From SG8-30 sp963715485 (GTDB lineage Bacteria > Pseudomonadota > Gammaproteobacteria > Steroidobacterales > Steroidobacteraceae): 64,000 nt of DNA. A program made the translations under genes and the position numbers. The notes under the pieces are model-generated. The model was given only the letters and a program-made list of their open reading frames with translations. It ran no database searches and was not told the DNA's origin. The stretch is taken from contig OY970244.1 in NCBI GenBank assembly GCA_963715485.1, positions 2,914,001 to 2,978,000 on the forward strand. Direction: 5' to 3'. This document shows positions 52,269 through 60,956 of this stretch, piece after piece. Position 1 is the stretch's first letter. Each line of letters begins with the position of its first letter.

Positions 52269-52589
52269 ATGTTCGAACAGATCACCCCGGCTGAGTTTGT
52301 ACAGCGACGCGAGACCGGCGAAAACCTCCTGCTGCTGGACGTCCGCGAGCCGCGCGAGCTGGCCCTGGCCTCCGTGGATGGTGCAGTACACATCCCGATG
52401 GCCCAGGTTCCCGAGCGGATCGGTGAACTGGACCGCGATCGCCCGATTGTGGTCATGTGTCATTCCGGCGGGCGCAGCCAGGCGGTCGTCGGTTTCCTGC
52501 ATCACAAGGGCTTTGAAAAGGTCGCCAACCTCGCAGGTGGAATCGCTCGCTGGAGCCGCGAGGTAGACCCTTCGGTGCCCTTATACTGA
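52269..52589 (+). CDS. Rhodanese-like sulfurtransferase domain protein
   Basis: The 106 residues form a single rhodanese domain, which moves sulfane sulfur via a Cys persulfide. The domain opens with LLLLDVREPRELALASVDGAVHIP and the active-site loop is CHSGGRSQ with the catalytic Cys present. It resembles GlpE/YgaP-type enzymes. No signal peptide is seen. It lies between pcm and tolC, a common order, and has GAGG just before the ATG. Confidence 0.92.
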   Translation: MFEQITPAEFVQRRETGENLLLLDVREPRELALASVDGAVHIPMAQVPERIGELDRDRPIVVMCHSGGRSQAVVGFLHHKGFEKVANLAGGIARWSREVDPSVPLY

Positions 52590-52630
52590 GCGCCTGTCAG
52601 CAAGCACAGCCGCCCACTGGTCTTGGCTAG

Positions 52631-52676
52631 TTGAAATTAGGTAAGTTAGTGATATACCATACTACAACAGTAGTAT
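52631..52676 (+). promoter_or_regulatory. Promoter with overlapping palindromic operator before tolC
   Basis: In an AT-rich patch, a TTGAAA (52631-52636) and a TATACC (52653-52658) with 16 bp spacing could be -35 and -10. A perfect palindrome ATACTAC-AACA-GTAGTAT (52659-52676) sits right over the predicted start of transcription, 32 bp before the tolC ATG. This is the layout of a repressor-controlled promoter. The regulator is not identified. Confidence 0.55.
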
Positions 52677-52707
52677 TCCTCGGGCGAATACCCAGTAGAG
52701 TAAGTGC

Positions 52708-54135
52708 ATGAAAATTCGATCTTTTGCTCTTCAACTTGCCGTTTGTACTGCGCTCTTCTCGGCGGCAGCGGCCCAGGCCAGCGACCTGGCCGAGGTCTAC
52801 GCGCGCGCCCTGCAGAACGATCCGCAGATCCGCGAGGCGGAGGCCAACCGCCTGGCAACACTGGAATCGAAGCCGCAGGCACTTGCCGCGTTGCTGCCGC
52901 AACTCAGCGCGGGCGCAGGCTATGACAGGCGCAAGACCAATGGGACGACGCCTTACTCGGACGGCGACGGACACCGGCGACGTCGTGACCTTCGTCGGCA
53001 GTCGGATGTTGATTCGACGACCGAGCAGCTGGGACGTCACGCTCCGACAGAGCATTTTCCGCTGGGAGAACTGGGTGATCCTCGGCCGGCCGACAAGCAG
53101 GTGGCCCAGGCAGAGGTCGACTACCAGGCCGCCCAGCAGGACCTTATCCTGCGGACGGCCGGAAAGCTACTTCAACGTCCTGGCGGCCAAGGACACGCTG
53201 ACCGCGGCCGAGGCGACCTACGACGCGCTCGGGCGCCAGCTGGAGCAGGCGGAGAAGCGGTTCGAAGTGGGCCTGATCGCCGTGACCGACGTCCAGGAAG
53301 CCAAGGCGGCCTACGACTCGGCGACGGCCAGCCCTTATCCAGGCCAAGCGAAATCTGGCCACCCAGCAGGAGTTCCTGCGGGAGCTTACCGGCGACGCCT
53401 TCGACACGCTCAACGGACCGGGCGAGAAGCTGCCGCTGTCGGCGCCGGACCCGGCCAACGAAGAGGACTGGGTCAGGTTGGCCATGGACCAGAATCTGCA
53501 GCTCAAGCTCGAGCCGGATTGCCGCAGAGATCGCTCGCGACGACATCAGCCTGCAGCGCGGAGGACACTATCCGAGCGTCGATCTATATCTGTCACGAGG
53601 AAACCAGGACGTGTCCGGCGACCGTCGCTTTTCCTTCACCGATGCTGTACCACCACATCGCTCCGTCAGCCCACTCGACAAGCAACACGGACGACACGAC
53701 CTTCGGCATTCAGCTGACAGTGCCGATCTACTCTGGCGGTGCCACGTCCTCGCGCGTCCGGCAGGCCGAGTATCGACATCGCGCGGCACGTGAGAGGCTC
53801 GAACGCACCGCACGCGCGACCGAACGCGATACCCGTGACGCCTACCTCGGCGTCATGTCGGAGATGTCGCGGGTGCAGGCCCTGAAACAGGCTGTCGAGT
53901 CGGCCACGTGTCGCGTTGCAAGCAACCGAGGCAGGATACGAGGTCGGACACGCGTACGACTGTCGACGTGCTCGAGGGACGCCGGCGGCTCTTCGAAGCC
54001 GAGACCAACTACGCACGAAGCCGCTATGACTACCTGATCAACGTGCTCAGGCTGAAGCTGGCGGCTGGCGCGCTGGACCCGCAGCAGGTGGCGGACCTGA
54101 ACGGCAAGCTCACCGAGACGGTCTCGCTGCGTTAG
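52708..54135 (+). pseudogene. tolC: TolC-family outer-membrane efflux protein gene, about ten frame changes
   Basis: TolC forms the outer-membrane channel of type I secretion and RND efflux systems. A signal peptide (MKIRSFALQLAVCTALFSAAAAQA) and DLAEVYARALQNDPQIREAEA open the gene. Family segments continue in changing frames: DVTLRQSIFRWENW, ADKQVAQAEVDYQAAQQDL, QLEQAEKRFEVGLIAVTDV, VPIYSGGATSSRVRQAEYR and FEAETNYARSRYDYLIN. Breaks fall near 52965, 53002, 53031, 53088, 53161, 53333, 53518, 53655, 53908 and 53948. Their net shift is a multiple of three, so the last segment ends in the starting frame. Flanking genes are intact. The residues between breaks stay family-like, which argues for local sequence error, though decay cannot be excluded. 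Confidence 0.85.
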
Positions 54136-54144
54136 GGAAGGGAT

Positions 54145-54160
54145 TGCGGCCGCGGCCGCA
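54145..54160. terminator. Palindrome between tolC and the Sua5 gene
   Basis: TGCGGCCGCGGCCGCA is a perfect 16-bp palindrome in the 45-bp gap between two convergent genes. It may act as a bidirectional terminator stem; no T-run is present. Confidence 0.35.
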
Positions 54161-54180
54161 GGCGACGCGGCCCGCGCCGT

Positions 54181-55158
54181 TCAGGTATCGTCCTGGATGT
54201 CGCGGCTGGCGGCACGCTCCAGGCGATCGCGAATCGCCGCCCATGCCTCACCTGAAGGCACCCGTTCCACCAGGATACGCGCGGCACCACTGGCATCGAG
54301 CGATCGCAGCGCCGCGTAGAGTTCGTGGCCGAAACCGTCCGGATCGGCGGGCACTTCCTGCCAGGCGAGGACGTGGATTCGGTCCGGCCGCGGCCGACGC
54401 GCCAGGACGGCCATCCTTTCGGCTGCCGATCCCTCTGCGCAACGCCGCTCGACCGCCCCGACCTCGACCAGCTCGATCGGCGTAGTCGGCGCGTAGTGCG
54501 ACCGCAGCGATCCCGGCACCCTTGGGACCGCGGCGCCGGCAGCGTCCACGCGACCGACGATCCGTTCGAGCTCGGCAAGAGTGATCTTGCCCGGCCGCAG
54601 CAGGGTTACCCGGTTGGCATCGCAGGCCACGATCGTCGACTCGAGTCCGACTTCGCATTCACCGCCATCGATCACGAGCCCGACGCGGTCGCCCAGTTCG
54701 TCCCTGACGTGCGCGGCACGAGTCGGGCTGATCCGCCCGAAACGATTCGCGGAGGGCGCCGCGACCCCGCGCCCGAAACGCAGCAGCAATTCACGTGCGA
54801 CCGGATGCGACGGCACGCGCAGTGCCACCGTATCCTGGCCGCCGGTGACCTCGTCGAGCACACCGTCTGCCCGTGGCAGCACCAGGGTGAGTGGTCCCGG
54901 CCAGAACGCATCCGCCAGCCTGCGGGCCGACACGGGAATCTCTCGGGCCCAGTCGCCGACCTGCCCGGCCGCGCCGAGATGGATGATCAACGGATGGTCA
55001 GCAGGTCGCCCCTTGGCCGAAAAGATCCGCGCCACGGCGGCGCGATTCGACGCATCGGCGCCGAGCCCGTAGACCGTCTCGGTCGGAAAGGCAACCAGCT
55101 CGCCCGCCTCCAGCCGCCGTACGGCCTCGTCAATCGTCCGTTCCATTCCCGGCGTCAT
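54181..55158 (-). CDS. Threonylcarbamoyl-AMP synthase (Sua5/TsaC type)
   Basis: The enzyme makes threonylcarbamoyl-AMP from threonine, bicarbonate and ATP, the first step to t6A37 in tRNA. The 325 residues have the YrdC/Sua5 core with AFPTETVYGLGADA near residue 22, KGRPADHPLIIHL, the AAPSANRFGRISPT segment and GLESTIV. The C-terminal part from about residue 210 is the Sua5-specific domain, absent from short TsaC proteins. It makes the precursor for the TrmO substrate. A second ATG four codons in is an equal start. It overlaps the upstream C39 peptidase gene by 29 bp. Confidence 0.93.
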   Translation of the reverse strand: MTPGMERTIDEAVRRLEAGELVAFPTETVYGLGADASNRAAVARIFSAKGRPADHPLIIHLGAAGQVGDWAREIPVSARRLADAFWPGPLTLVLPRADGVLDEVTGGQDTVALRVPSHPVARELLLRFGRGVAAPSANRFGRISPTRAAHVRDELGDRVGLVIDGGECEVGLESTIVACDANRVTLLRPGKITLAELERIVGRVDAAGAAVPRVPGSLRSHYAPTTPIELVEVGAVERRCAEGSAAERMAVLARRPRPDRIHVLAWQEVPADPDGFGHELYAALRSLDASGAARILVERVPSGEAWAAIRDRLERAASRDIQDDT

Positions 55159-56179
55159 GTCGCAATGATAGCGACTGCTCCGTATCGCCGCCCGCCATGG
55201 AATCGGGACAGGATTCGACGGTGCTGGTTGATTCAGTCGCCCGCATCACAGATTCCAAAGTCGCGCGAACATCGGCCGCGAGTGCCGAATCCTGCGCCAG
55301 CTCGGCAGCTTCTCGCGCCTCGGCCAGCGCTTGCTCGACACAACCAGAATCCAGCAGAGCCTGAGCAAGGTTATTCCTGAGCGCGGCATCGGCCGGCGCC
55401 AACCGGACGCCGCGCCGGTATGCGGCTACAGCCGCGCCCAAGTCTCCGCGCGCATAGGCAACGTTGCCCTGGCCCAGGTGAACGAGCGGATTCTCCGGCC
55501 ATCGATCGGCGGCCGCCGCATACGATGATGCCGCGGCGTCAAACATCCCCGCTGCTTCCAGACCCGCGCAGGCGTCGAGATAGTTCAGCGCGACGGGTTG
55601 GGTCGGCAGCATCCCGGGATCGAGCATCGTCGCGGCCCATCGACCGCCACGCCGCCAGCTGCCCTCGAATCGCCGCCAGGACATGACCAGCCGATCCTGT
55701 CGTCCGGAGCGCAGGACAACCTGATTGCGGACCGCATCGAAGCCAATCAGCACCGCGTAGTGCCACAACGGATGGGCGTCGATGCCGAGATTTTGCAGGA
55801 TCAGGACCGGGCGACCGGCCCCTATCTCTGCCAATAAGGCGCCCGGATCGTCCGGCAGGACGTAGGCGAGGCGGCCTCGTCGCCGCGCCGCTGCAAGCAA
55901 CTCCTGCTGGAGGCTGCCCTCGCGACCGGGCAGGTAGACCTCCGCGACAAGCTGTTCCGGGAGAGCCGCTGTGCCACTCGCTTCGAGCACGGTCGCCAGG
56001 GCAGACGGCCCACACTGATGGTCTTCCTGCGGGAAGAACGGAGCGTCGAGCAACTCGACGTGCGCGGGTGTGCCCGGCGGCAGCACGGATCCAAGCGGCG
56101 CGACCGACGCGCAGCCTGACAGCAAGATCAGCAGCAGCAGCGCTGGTGGCAGCCACATGGAACCGCGGGTTGTCCGCAT
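55130..56179 (-). CDS. PA2778-like C39-family cysteine peptidase lipoprotein with TPRs
   Basis: The 349-residue product starts with a lipoprotein signal (lipobox LLSGC). A papain-like C39 domain follows, with catalytic Cys in DHQCGPSALATVL and His in HPLWHYAVLIGFD, up to about residue 190. TPR-type repeats (GNVAYARGDLGAAVAAYRRGVRL) fill the rest. It matches the PA2778 family, usually next to a PA2779-like gene, as here. It is probably a membrane-anchored periplasmic peptidase; natural targets are unknown. I chose the ATG at 56179; one seven codons later is possible. Confidence 0.87.
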   Translation of the reverse strand: MRTTRGSMWLPPALLLLILLSGCASVAPLGSVLPPGTPAHVELLDAPFFPQEDHQCGPSALATVLEASGTAALPEQLVAEVYLPGREGSLQQELLAAARRRGRLAYVLPDDPGALLAEIGAGRPVLILQNLGIDAHPLWHYAVLIGFDAVRNQVVLRSGRQDRLVMSWRRFEGSWRRGGRWAATMLDPGMLPTQPVALNYLDACAGLEAAGMFDAAASSYAAAADRWPENPLVHLGQGNVAYARGDLGAAVAAYRRGVRLAPADAALRNNLAQALLDSGCVEQALAEAREAAELAQDSALAADVRATLESVMRATESTSTVESCPDSMAGGDTEQSLSLRHDAGNGTDD

Positions 56180-56217
56180 GGACCAGCCCCGGGCCCGGGT
56201 GGCCGCCCCGGCCTCCC

Positions 56218-56601
56218 TCAAGCTTTCTTGAAGATATCGATGACGCCCGTGAACTCGAGAATCATCAGGACCACAAAAACGATTCCGATGATCGCCAGCA
56301 CGTCGCCACCGGCAGGCGCCTTGTCGATTTGCTCCGCCAGCGTCGCGAGCTCGATGTCGGTCAGCCCACCCAGCCGCGCCTCGACGGTGGCGGGGTCGAC
56401 GCCCAGCGCAACCATGCGATTCCGCACGTCGTCACGCGCCAGTGCAGCGGTGATCGTGCCGACATAGGCGCCGCGCTGCTCCAGAGCCACCGCGCGGTCG
56501 GTCGTGACGATCGCCGCCTGGGCCGGCAACGGCATTGCCACTGACAACAAGCTTACGCACATCACCGCCACGCAGGCGCGGCGCAGGTTCTCAGTAAACA
56601 T
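56218..56601 (-). CDS. PA2779-family small exported membrane protein
   Basis: The 127 residues begin with a Sec signal peptide (cut near AQA), have a polar middle rich in Ala, Val and acidic residues, and end with one hydrophobic helix (LAIIGIVFVVLMILEF). This is the PA2779 pattern. AAAGGAG before the ATG at 56601 is an excellent ribosome binding site. It lies 38 bp before the C39 peptidase gene. The conserved pairing suggests that it is the peptidase's partner or substrate; this is inference. Confidence 0.85.
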   Translation of the reverse strand: MFTENLRRACVAVMCVSLLSVAMPLPAQAAIVTTDRAVALEQRGAYVGTITAALARDDVRNRMVALGVDPATVEARLGGLTDIELATLAEQIDKAPAGGDVLAIIGIVFVVLMILEFTGVIDIFKKA

Positions 56602-56717
56602 TCCGGTCTCCTTTGAACTACCGTTCAGGCGGCAAACCAGCCGTCTACAGCGAGTCTACCGGTCAGCCTATCAGAGGGTTAAGGCGATCGTCGCAAAAGT
56701 ACGACGCGGTGCACGAT

Positions 56718-59519
56718 TCACTCGATCGGGGACCGGATCCAGCTGTCGGCGGCTCGGCGCAGCTGGTAGGCCGGCCAGTAGTGCTTGTCCAGCTTCAACG
56801 TGATGACGTCGATGGAATCGTTCCAGTTGACGGTCTTGAGTCGCAGTGACGACCGGTCCGGACGTCCGGCAACTGCCTCCAGGAAGGCGTCGAGGTCCGG
56901 CGTCGGTACGCCATCCACTTCGACGATGCGCCGTCCCGCCCAGAGCTGGTAACGGCTGGCCGGCGCGCCGTACATAAAGAAGGCGACGAACACGCCTCGC
57001 GGCGGAATGCCGCGCTGCGCGGACATGGCGCGGTGCGGCTGCTGCAGGGTCGCCCCGGCCCAGACGACGATGCGGTCGATGCCGCGCCCGGTCAGCAGGG
57101 TCGTTGCAAGCTCGAGGTCGCGCTCTGCCCCATCGCGCCAGATCGTGACCTTCGCGTGATCCGATGTAAGGGCCCGCTCCACCTCCCGGAAGCTGTTGAC
57201 GACGGCGCCATCTATCGCCAGTAGCAGGTCCCCGGGCTGCAGCACGCCTGCCGTGGCGGATCCGGCGACCAGCCGCGTGATGGACAGGACCTCGCGCCGG
57301 GTCGGGCTGTGATCCTCGATGCGGCGAATCCATGGACCGGCCAGCCCGAGCCTGCGCGCCTCTGCAAGCGAGCGTGGAGCCAGTTCTGCCTCCAGCGAAT
57401 AGAGTGACCTGCTGTCGCGGGCGTGAGCCAGCGTTTCCAGGACGATCTCCGCCGGAATGCCCTGGTTTTCCTGCTGCATCTGCCGCCCGTTCTCGAACGC
57501 GAAGCTCGACCAAAGCGCCAGCACCTGGCCGCGGCTGTCAGCAATGACGCCATCAAAGTCAGCCGGCCCGTTGACCAGCCGGATGGTCGAGAGGTTGGAC
57601 TCGCGAAACTGCAATGTCCGGGACAGGGGGAAACTGACCGGGTCGATCGAACCGACCTGCGACCGCTGGGCGACCAGCCGTCCATCGGATTTCAGCCCCG
57701 CAACCGTGACCTCGTCACCGGGCGCGACCTTGCGTGGCACAAAGGACACCGCTCGGACAGGCGTGTCGCCGATCGCAGCCGGGTCGTAGGCAACCAGCGC
57801 GAGGTTGTGCAGCGGGTGAACGTAGCTCACGCGGCCGGTAATCTCGAGCGTTCCTGCGAAGGTGATCCGGACATCGCCGGCCGCGACCGGTACGGTGTTC
57901 CTGTCCACCGCAATGAGGCCGTGCTCGGCGTCCACGATGACGCCTGTGCCGTGATAGTTGCGCTCGGTGACGCCGGACACCGAGTAGGGCATCGTGAAAC
58001 TGATCTGGACCAGCGATGGCGCCAGCAAGTCCAGCACGCGATCGCCGGTCCTGGCGAAGCGCGTGCTTGCAGGCGCGTCGGGTGCGCTGGCCGGCGGCGG
58101 TGCAAGCTCGTCGCAGGGCCAGAAACCGAGAACGTCGTCCCGATGACAGCTCCGCGCCGGGAACCAGCGGCGATCGACGCGCACCGACTTCAGCTCGGGC
58201 GAGCGCGTGTCGTCGATGGTGAAATATTTCACCGACGCCAGCTGTCCGTCGGCCATGCCGGCAAGCAGGCGGGTCGCGTCCTCGAGTGCCGCGACCGGCG
58301 TGCCCGCGAGTTCCACGATGACCGCCCCGCGGGGAATGCCGGCGGGACCGAAGAGATAGCCCGGGCTTGCGACGAATACGCCCCGCACGGGGACGTTCAT
58401 GTGGCGCGCCATCTGCCAGGACAGCGCGTGCAGCACGCTGTCACCGATCTCGAGATAGCGATCCGGCATCAGGGAATACAGATCGCTGACCTCGAGGCGC
58501 TGCGCAATGCTGGCTCCGCCGCGCTCGAGTTCCACCTCGACCTGGGCACCGACGGAATCGTCGAGCACTTTCGCGAGGGCGTCGAAGTCGGTCAGGATGC
58601 GGCCGCTTACCCCGACCAGGATGTCGCCGACAGCCATGCGACCGTCGGCCGGCGAGCCAGGCTGGACCTCGGCGACGACCAGCATGCCGGTGCGGGCGGG
58701 GAAGGCCTTGCGCGCGCGAGCTTCGGTCACCGGCTGCAGGCCCAGCCGGCGAAGCTCGTCGTAAGGCGTGTAGCTGAAGATCGTCTGCAGGGTCCCTCGC
58801 GAAACGGGCAGGCCGGCGCGAATCAGTTCCAGCGCACGCACGACCCGGTCGAGAGGCAGGTAGAAGCTGGACTGCGCCCCCGTCGAACCGCCGGCATTCA
58901 GCGCCACGACCCGGCCGGCAACGTCGATGACGGGCGAGCCGGAAGACCCTCCCGACGTGCCCGACGCGGCCTGGATATAGAAGGTGTTGAAGTCGTTGTA
59001 CTTGCCGACCCCGTATTTCGGTGCTTCCCGATCGAGCCGTGCCAGGGTACCGGCCAGAATTGACAGCTGCTCGCCGGCATCGTTGCCGACGACCCGGATC
59101 TCGGTGCCGACCTGGGCGCCCTGCGGGTAGAGCGGCAGTTCGGCCGGCTGGATAAAGCGCAGCATTGACGGATCGTAGCGATACAGGCCGAAGTCGTGCA
59201 CCGGGTCTCGATAGACAGCCTTCAACTCGACTTCCTCGCGATTCAGGAACACGGCCTGGGCAGTGACCGGTCCCGGTGTCACGACGTGCCGGTTGGTTAG
59301 GATCAGCCCCAGCTTCGCATCGACCACGAATCCCGTCGCCTGCGATGACGTGTTCCACTCGGTATCGAAAGCGCGTGTCGCGTCGATCTGGATCGTTACT
59401 ACTCCAGTCGAGATGCGCTCGAGCGTGGCCGACCAGCCATTGGCTTCCGGCTGCGCGGCGGATGCCGCGCCCGTCAGCATGGTCCAGAAAGTCACCAGTA
59501 CTGCCACCCTGTTCAGCAT
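56718..59519 (-). CDS. Nma111-like tandem HtrA protease/PDZ protein
   Basis: The 933-residue product has a Sec signal (residues 1-21), then a trypsin-like domain with His78 (NRHVV), Asp109 (VHDFGLY) and Ser193 (GSSGSP), followed by PDZ-type domains. From about residue 485 a second protease-like domain begins, but it lacks the His (DRNT), the Asp (HPLHNLAL) and the GxSGxP nucleophile loop (GPADFDG), so it is inactive. More PDZ-like segments follow. An active plus a dead protease unit each with PDZs is the layout of yeast Nma111, far larger than DegP (about 450 residues). It should be a periplasmic quality-control protease. Confidence 0.87.
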   Translation of the reverse strand: MLNRVAVLVTFWTMLTGAASAAQPEANGWSATLERISTGVVTIQIDATRAFDTEWNTSSQATGFVVDAKLGLILTNRHVVTPGPVTAQAVFLNREEVELKAVYRDPVHDFGLYRYDPSMLRFIQPAELPLYPQGAQVGTEIRVVGNDAGEQLSILAGTLARLDREAPKYGVGKYNDFNTFYIQAASGTSGGSSGSPVIDVAGRVVALNAGGSTGAQSSFYLPLDRVVRALELIRAGLPVSRGTLQTIFSYTPYDELRRLGLQPVTEARARKAFPARTGMLVVAEVQPGSPADGRMAVGDILVGVSGRILTDFDALAKVLDDSVGAQVEVELERGGASIAQRLEVSDLYSLMPDRYLEIGDSVLHALSWQMARHMNVPVRGVFVASPGYLFGPAGIPRGAVIVELAGTPVAALEDATRLLAGMADGQLASVKYFTIDDTRSPELKSVRVDRRWFPARSCHRDDVLGFWPCDELAPPPASAPDAPASTRFARTGDRVLDLLAPSLVQISFTMPYSVSGVTERNYHGTGVIVDAEHGLIAVDRNTVPVAAGDVRITFAGTLEITGRVSYVHPLHNLALVAYDPAAIGDTPVRAVSFVPRKVAPGDEVTVAGLKSDGRLVAQRSQVGSIDPVSFPLSRTLQFRESNLSTIRLVNGPADFDGVIADSRGQVLALWSSFAFENGRQMQQENQGIPAEIVLETLAHARDSRSLYSLEAELAPRSLAEARRLGLAGPWIRRIEDHSPTRREVLSITRLVAGSATAGVLQPGDLLLAIDGAVVNSFREVERALTSDHAKVTIWRDGAERDLELATTLLTGRGIDRIVVWAGATLQQPHRAMSAQRGIPPRGVFVAFFMYGAPASRYQLWAGRRIVEVDGVPTPDLDAFLEAVAGRPDRSSLRLKTVNWNDSIDVITLKLDKHYWPAYQLRRAADSWIRSPIE

Positions 59520-59520
59520 G

Positions 59521-60459
59521 TCAGTCGATCCTGTATCCAAACGCGGCGCGGAAGCGCTCGCCAAATTCGTCGGGCGTGAAGCGATGATGCTGGGTTCCGA
59601 CCTGGGCAATCTTGATTGCGCCCATCAGCGAAGCGATACGTCCGGTCGTCTCCCAGTCCATGCCGCGCATGAGGCCAAACAGCAGCCCGGCCCGGTAGGC
59701 GTCGCCGCAACCGGTCGGGTCCACGACCTGTCCGGCCAGCACCGGCGGAATCTCGAGCCGCGTACCGCCAGGCAGGTGCACGGTGGAGCCCTCTCCCCCA
59801 CGCGTGACCAGGTAGGCTTCGACCCGCTCGGCAATCCGCTCGGCAGACAGGCCGGTGCGTTCCTGCAGCAGCTGGCCCTCGTAGTCATTGACCGTGATCC
59901 AGCTGGACTGATCGATGAAGCGGTCGAAGTCCTGCTGGCTGAACAGCGGCATGGCCTGTCCAGGATCGAAGATGAAAGGGATTCCTGCGGCCACGAACTG
60001 TTCCGCATGGGTGATCATCCCGTCACGCCCGTCCGGCGCCAGGATGCCGATGCTGATGCCGGCGTCGGCGGGAACTGCAATCGTGTGCGAGCGATTCATG
60101 GCGCCCGGATGGAACGCGGTGATCTGATTGTCGTCAAGATCCGTCGTGATGTAGGCCTGCGCTGTGTACTCGTCGTCCAGAACCTGTACGAAGCGCTCGG
60201 ACAGATCGTTCTCCGCCAGCCATCGGGAATAGGGACCGAAGTCATGCCCCACGGCCCCGCACGCATAGCCCTCGGCGCCGAGGAGCTTGAGGTTGAAGGC
60301 GATGTTTCCGGCACAGCCGCCGAAATACCGGGTCAGCTTGGGCGCGAGGAAGGCCACGTTCAGCATGTGGATCTTGTCGGGCAGGATATGGTCCTTGAAC
60401 CGGCCAGGGAAGACCATAACCGTATCGTAGGCGAGCGAACCACAGATGAGCGCTGTCAT
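59521..60459 (-). CDS. PfkB-family sugar/nucleoside kinase, adenosine kinase-like
   Basis: The 312 residues form a ribokinase-family enzyme. ICGSLAYDTVMVF opens the protein, YFGGCAGNIAFNL binds the sugar, and the C-terminal signature DPTGCGDAYRAG contains the catalytic Asp. The GGCAGN segment and overall pattern resemble bacterial adenosine kinases in the PfkB family. That would turn the adenosine released by AhcY into AMP; the assignment is probable, not certain. It is followed by the Nma111-like gene after one base, so the two are likely co-transcribed. Confidence 0.83.
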   Translation of the reverse strand: MTALICGSLAYDTVMVFPGRFKDHILPDKIHMLNVAFLAPKLTRYFGGCAGNIAFNLKLLGAEGYACGAVGHDFGPYSRWLAENDLSERFVQVLDDEYTAQAYITTDLDDNQITAFHPGAMNRSHTIAVPADAGISIGILAPDGRDGMITHAEQFVAAGIPFIFDPGQAMPLFSQQDFDRFIDQSSWITVNDYEGQLLQERTGLSAERIAERVEAYLVTRGGEGSTVHLPGGTRLEIPPVLAGQVVDPTGCGDAYRAGLLFGLMRGMDWETTGRIASLMGAIKIAQVGTQHHRFTPDEFGERFRAAFGYRID

Positions 60460-60587
60460 TAATCGACCTTTTTGAGGCGTAGCCCGCGAACCTTACCTGC
60501 CCGGCAGTCCGCTGACCACCGCCTCAGTCGGAAGGGTGTCGGGCACGCAAGGGGCTTGTGGTGACCGCCACGTTTGCGGCGACCGTG

Positions 60588-60956
60588 CTAGTCGATCAGC
60601 ACCATCGCCCAGGTGAACGCGAGCAATACAAAGGAGCCAAAGACCGCCGCTGACCCCATGTCCTTGGCGAGTCCCGACAAGGCGTGCCGCTCCTCACCTA
60701 TGCGGTCGATGGCTGCCTCGACGGCGCTGTTCAGCAGCTCCACTACGAGGATCAGGATAACCGGGCCCACCAGCAGGGCACGCTCGACACCATTCGTTGC
60801 AAGCCACAGCCCGAGGGGAACCAGCACCGCAGCCAGTGCACACTCCTGACGAAAGGCCGCTTCCTCCCGCCAGGCTCCGATCAGCCCGCGATGAGTATTG
60901 CCGAAGGCATTCAGCAGCCGCATCAACCCCGTCGGCTTGATCCGGCCGCTGCTCAC
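60588..60956 (-). CDS. dgkA: Diacylglycerol kinase
   Basis: DgkA phosphorylates diacylglycerol to phosphatidic acid in the inner membrane. The 122 residues equal the E. coli length, and the family core is present: EEAAFRQE, VELLNSAVEAAIDRIGEE and LAKDMGSAAVF, with three membrane helices. The start is a GTG at 60956 overlapping the gcvPB stop by 4 bp (GTGA). Translational coupling to the glycine cleavage operon is therefore likely, although no functional link is known. Confidence 0.95.
   Translation of the reverse strand: MSSGRIKPTGLMRLLNAFGNTHRGLIGAWREEAAFRQECALAAVLVPLGLWLATNGVERALLVGPVILILVVELLNSAVEAAIDRIGEERHALSGLAKDMGSAAVFGSFVLLAFTWAMVLID

Noticed and set aside
57423..59063. Long open frame opposite the Nma111-like gene
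   Set aside because: Shadow frame; the minus-strand protein has a full catalytic triad and PDZ pattern.
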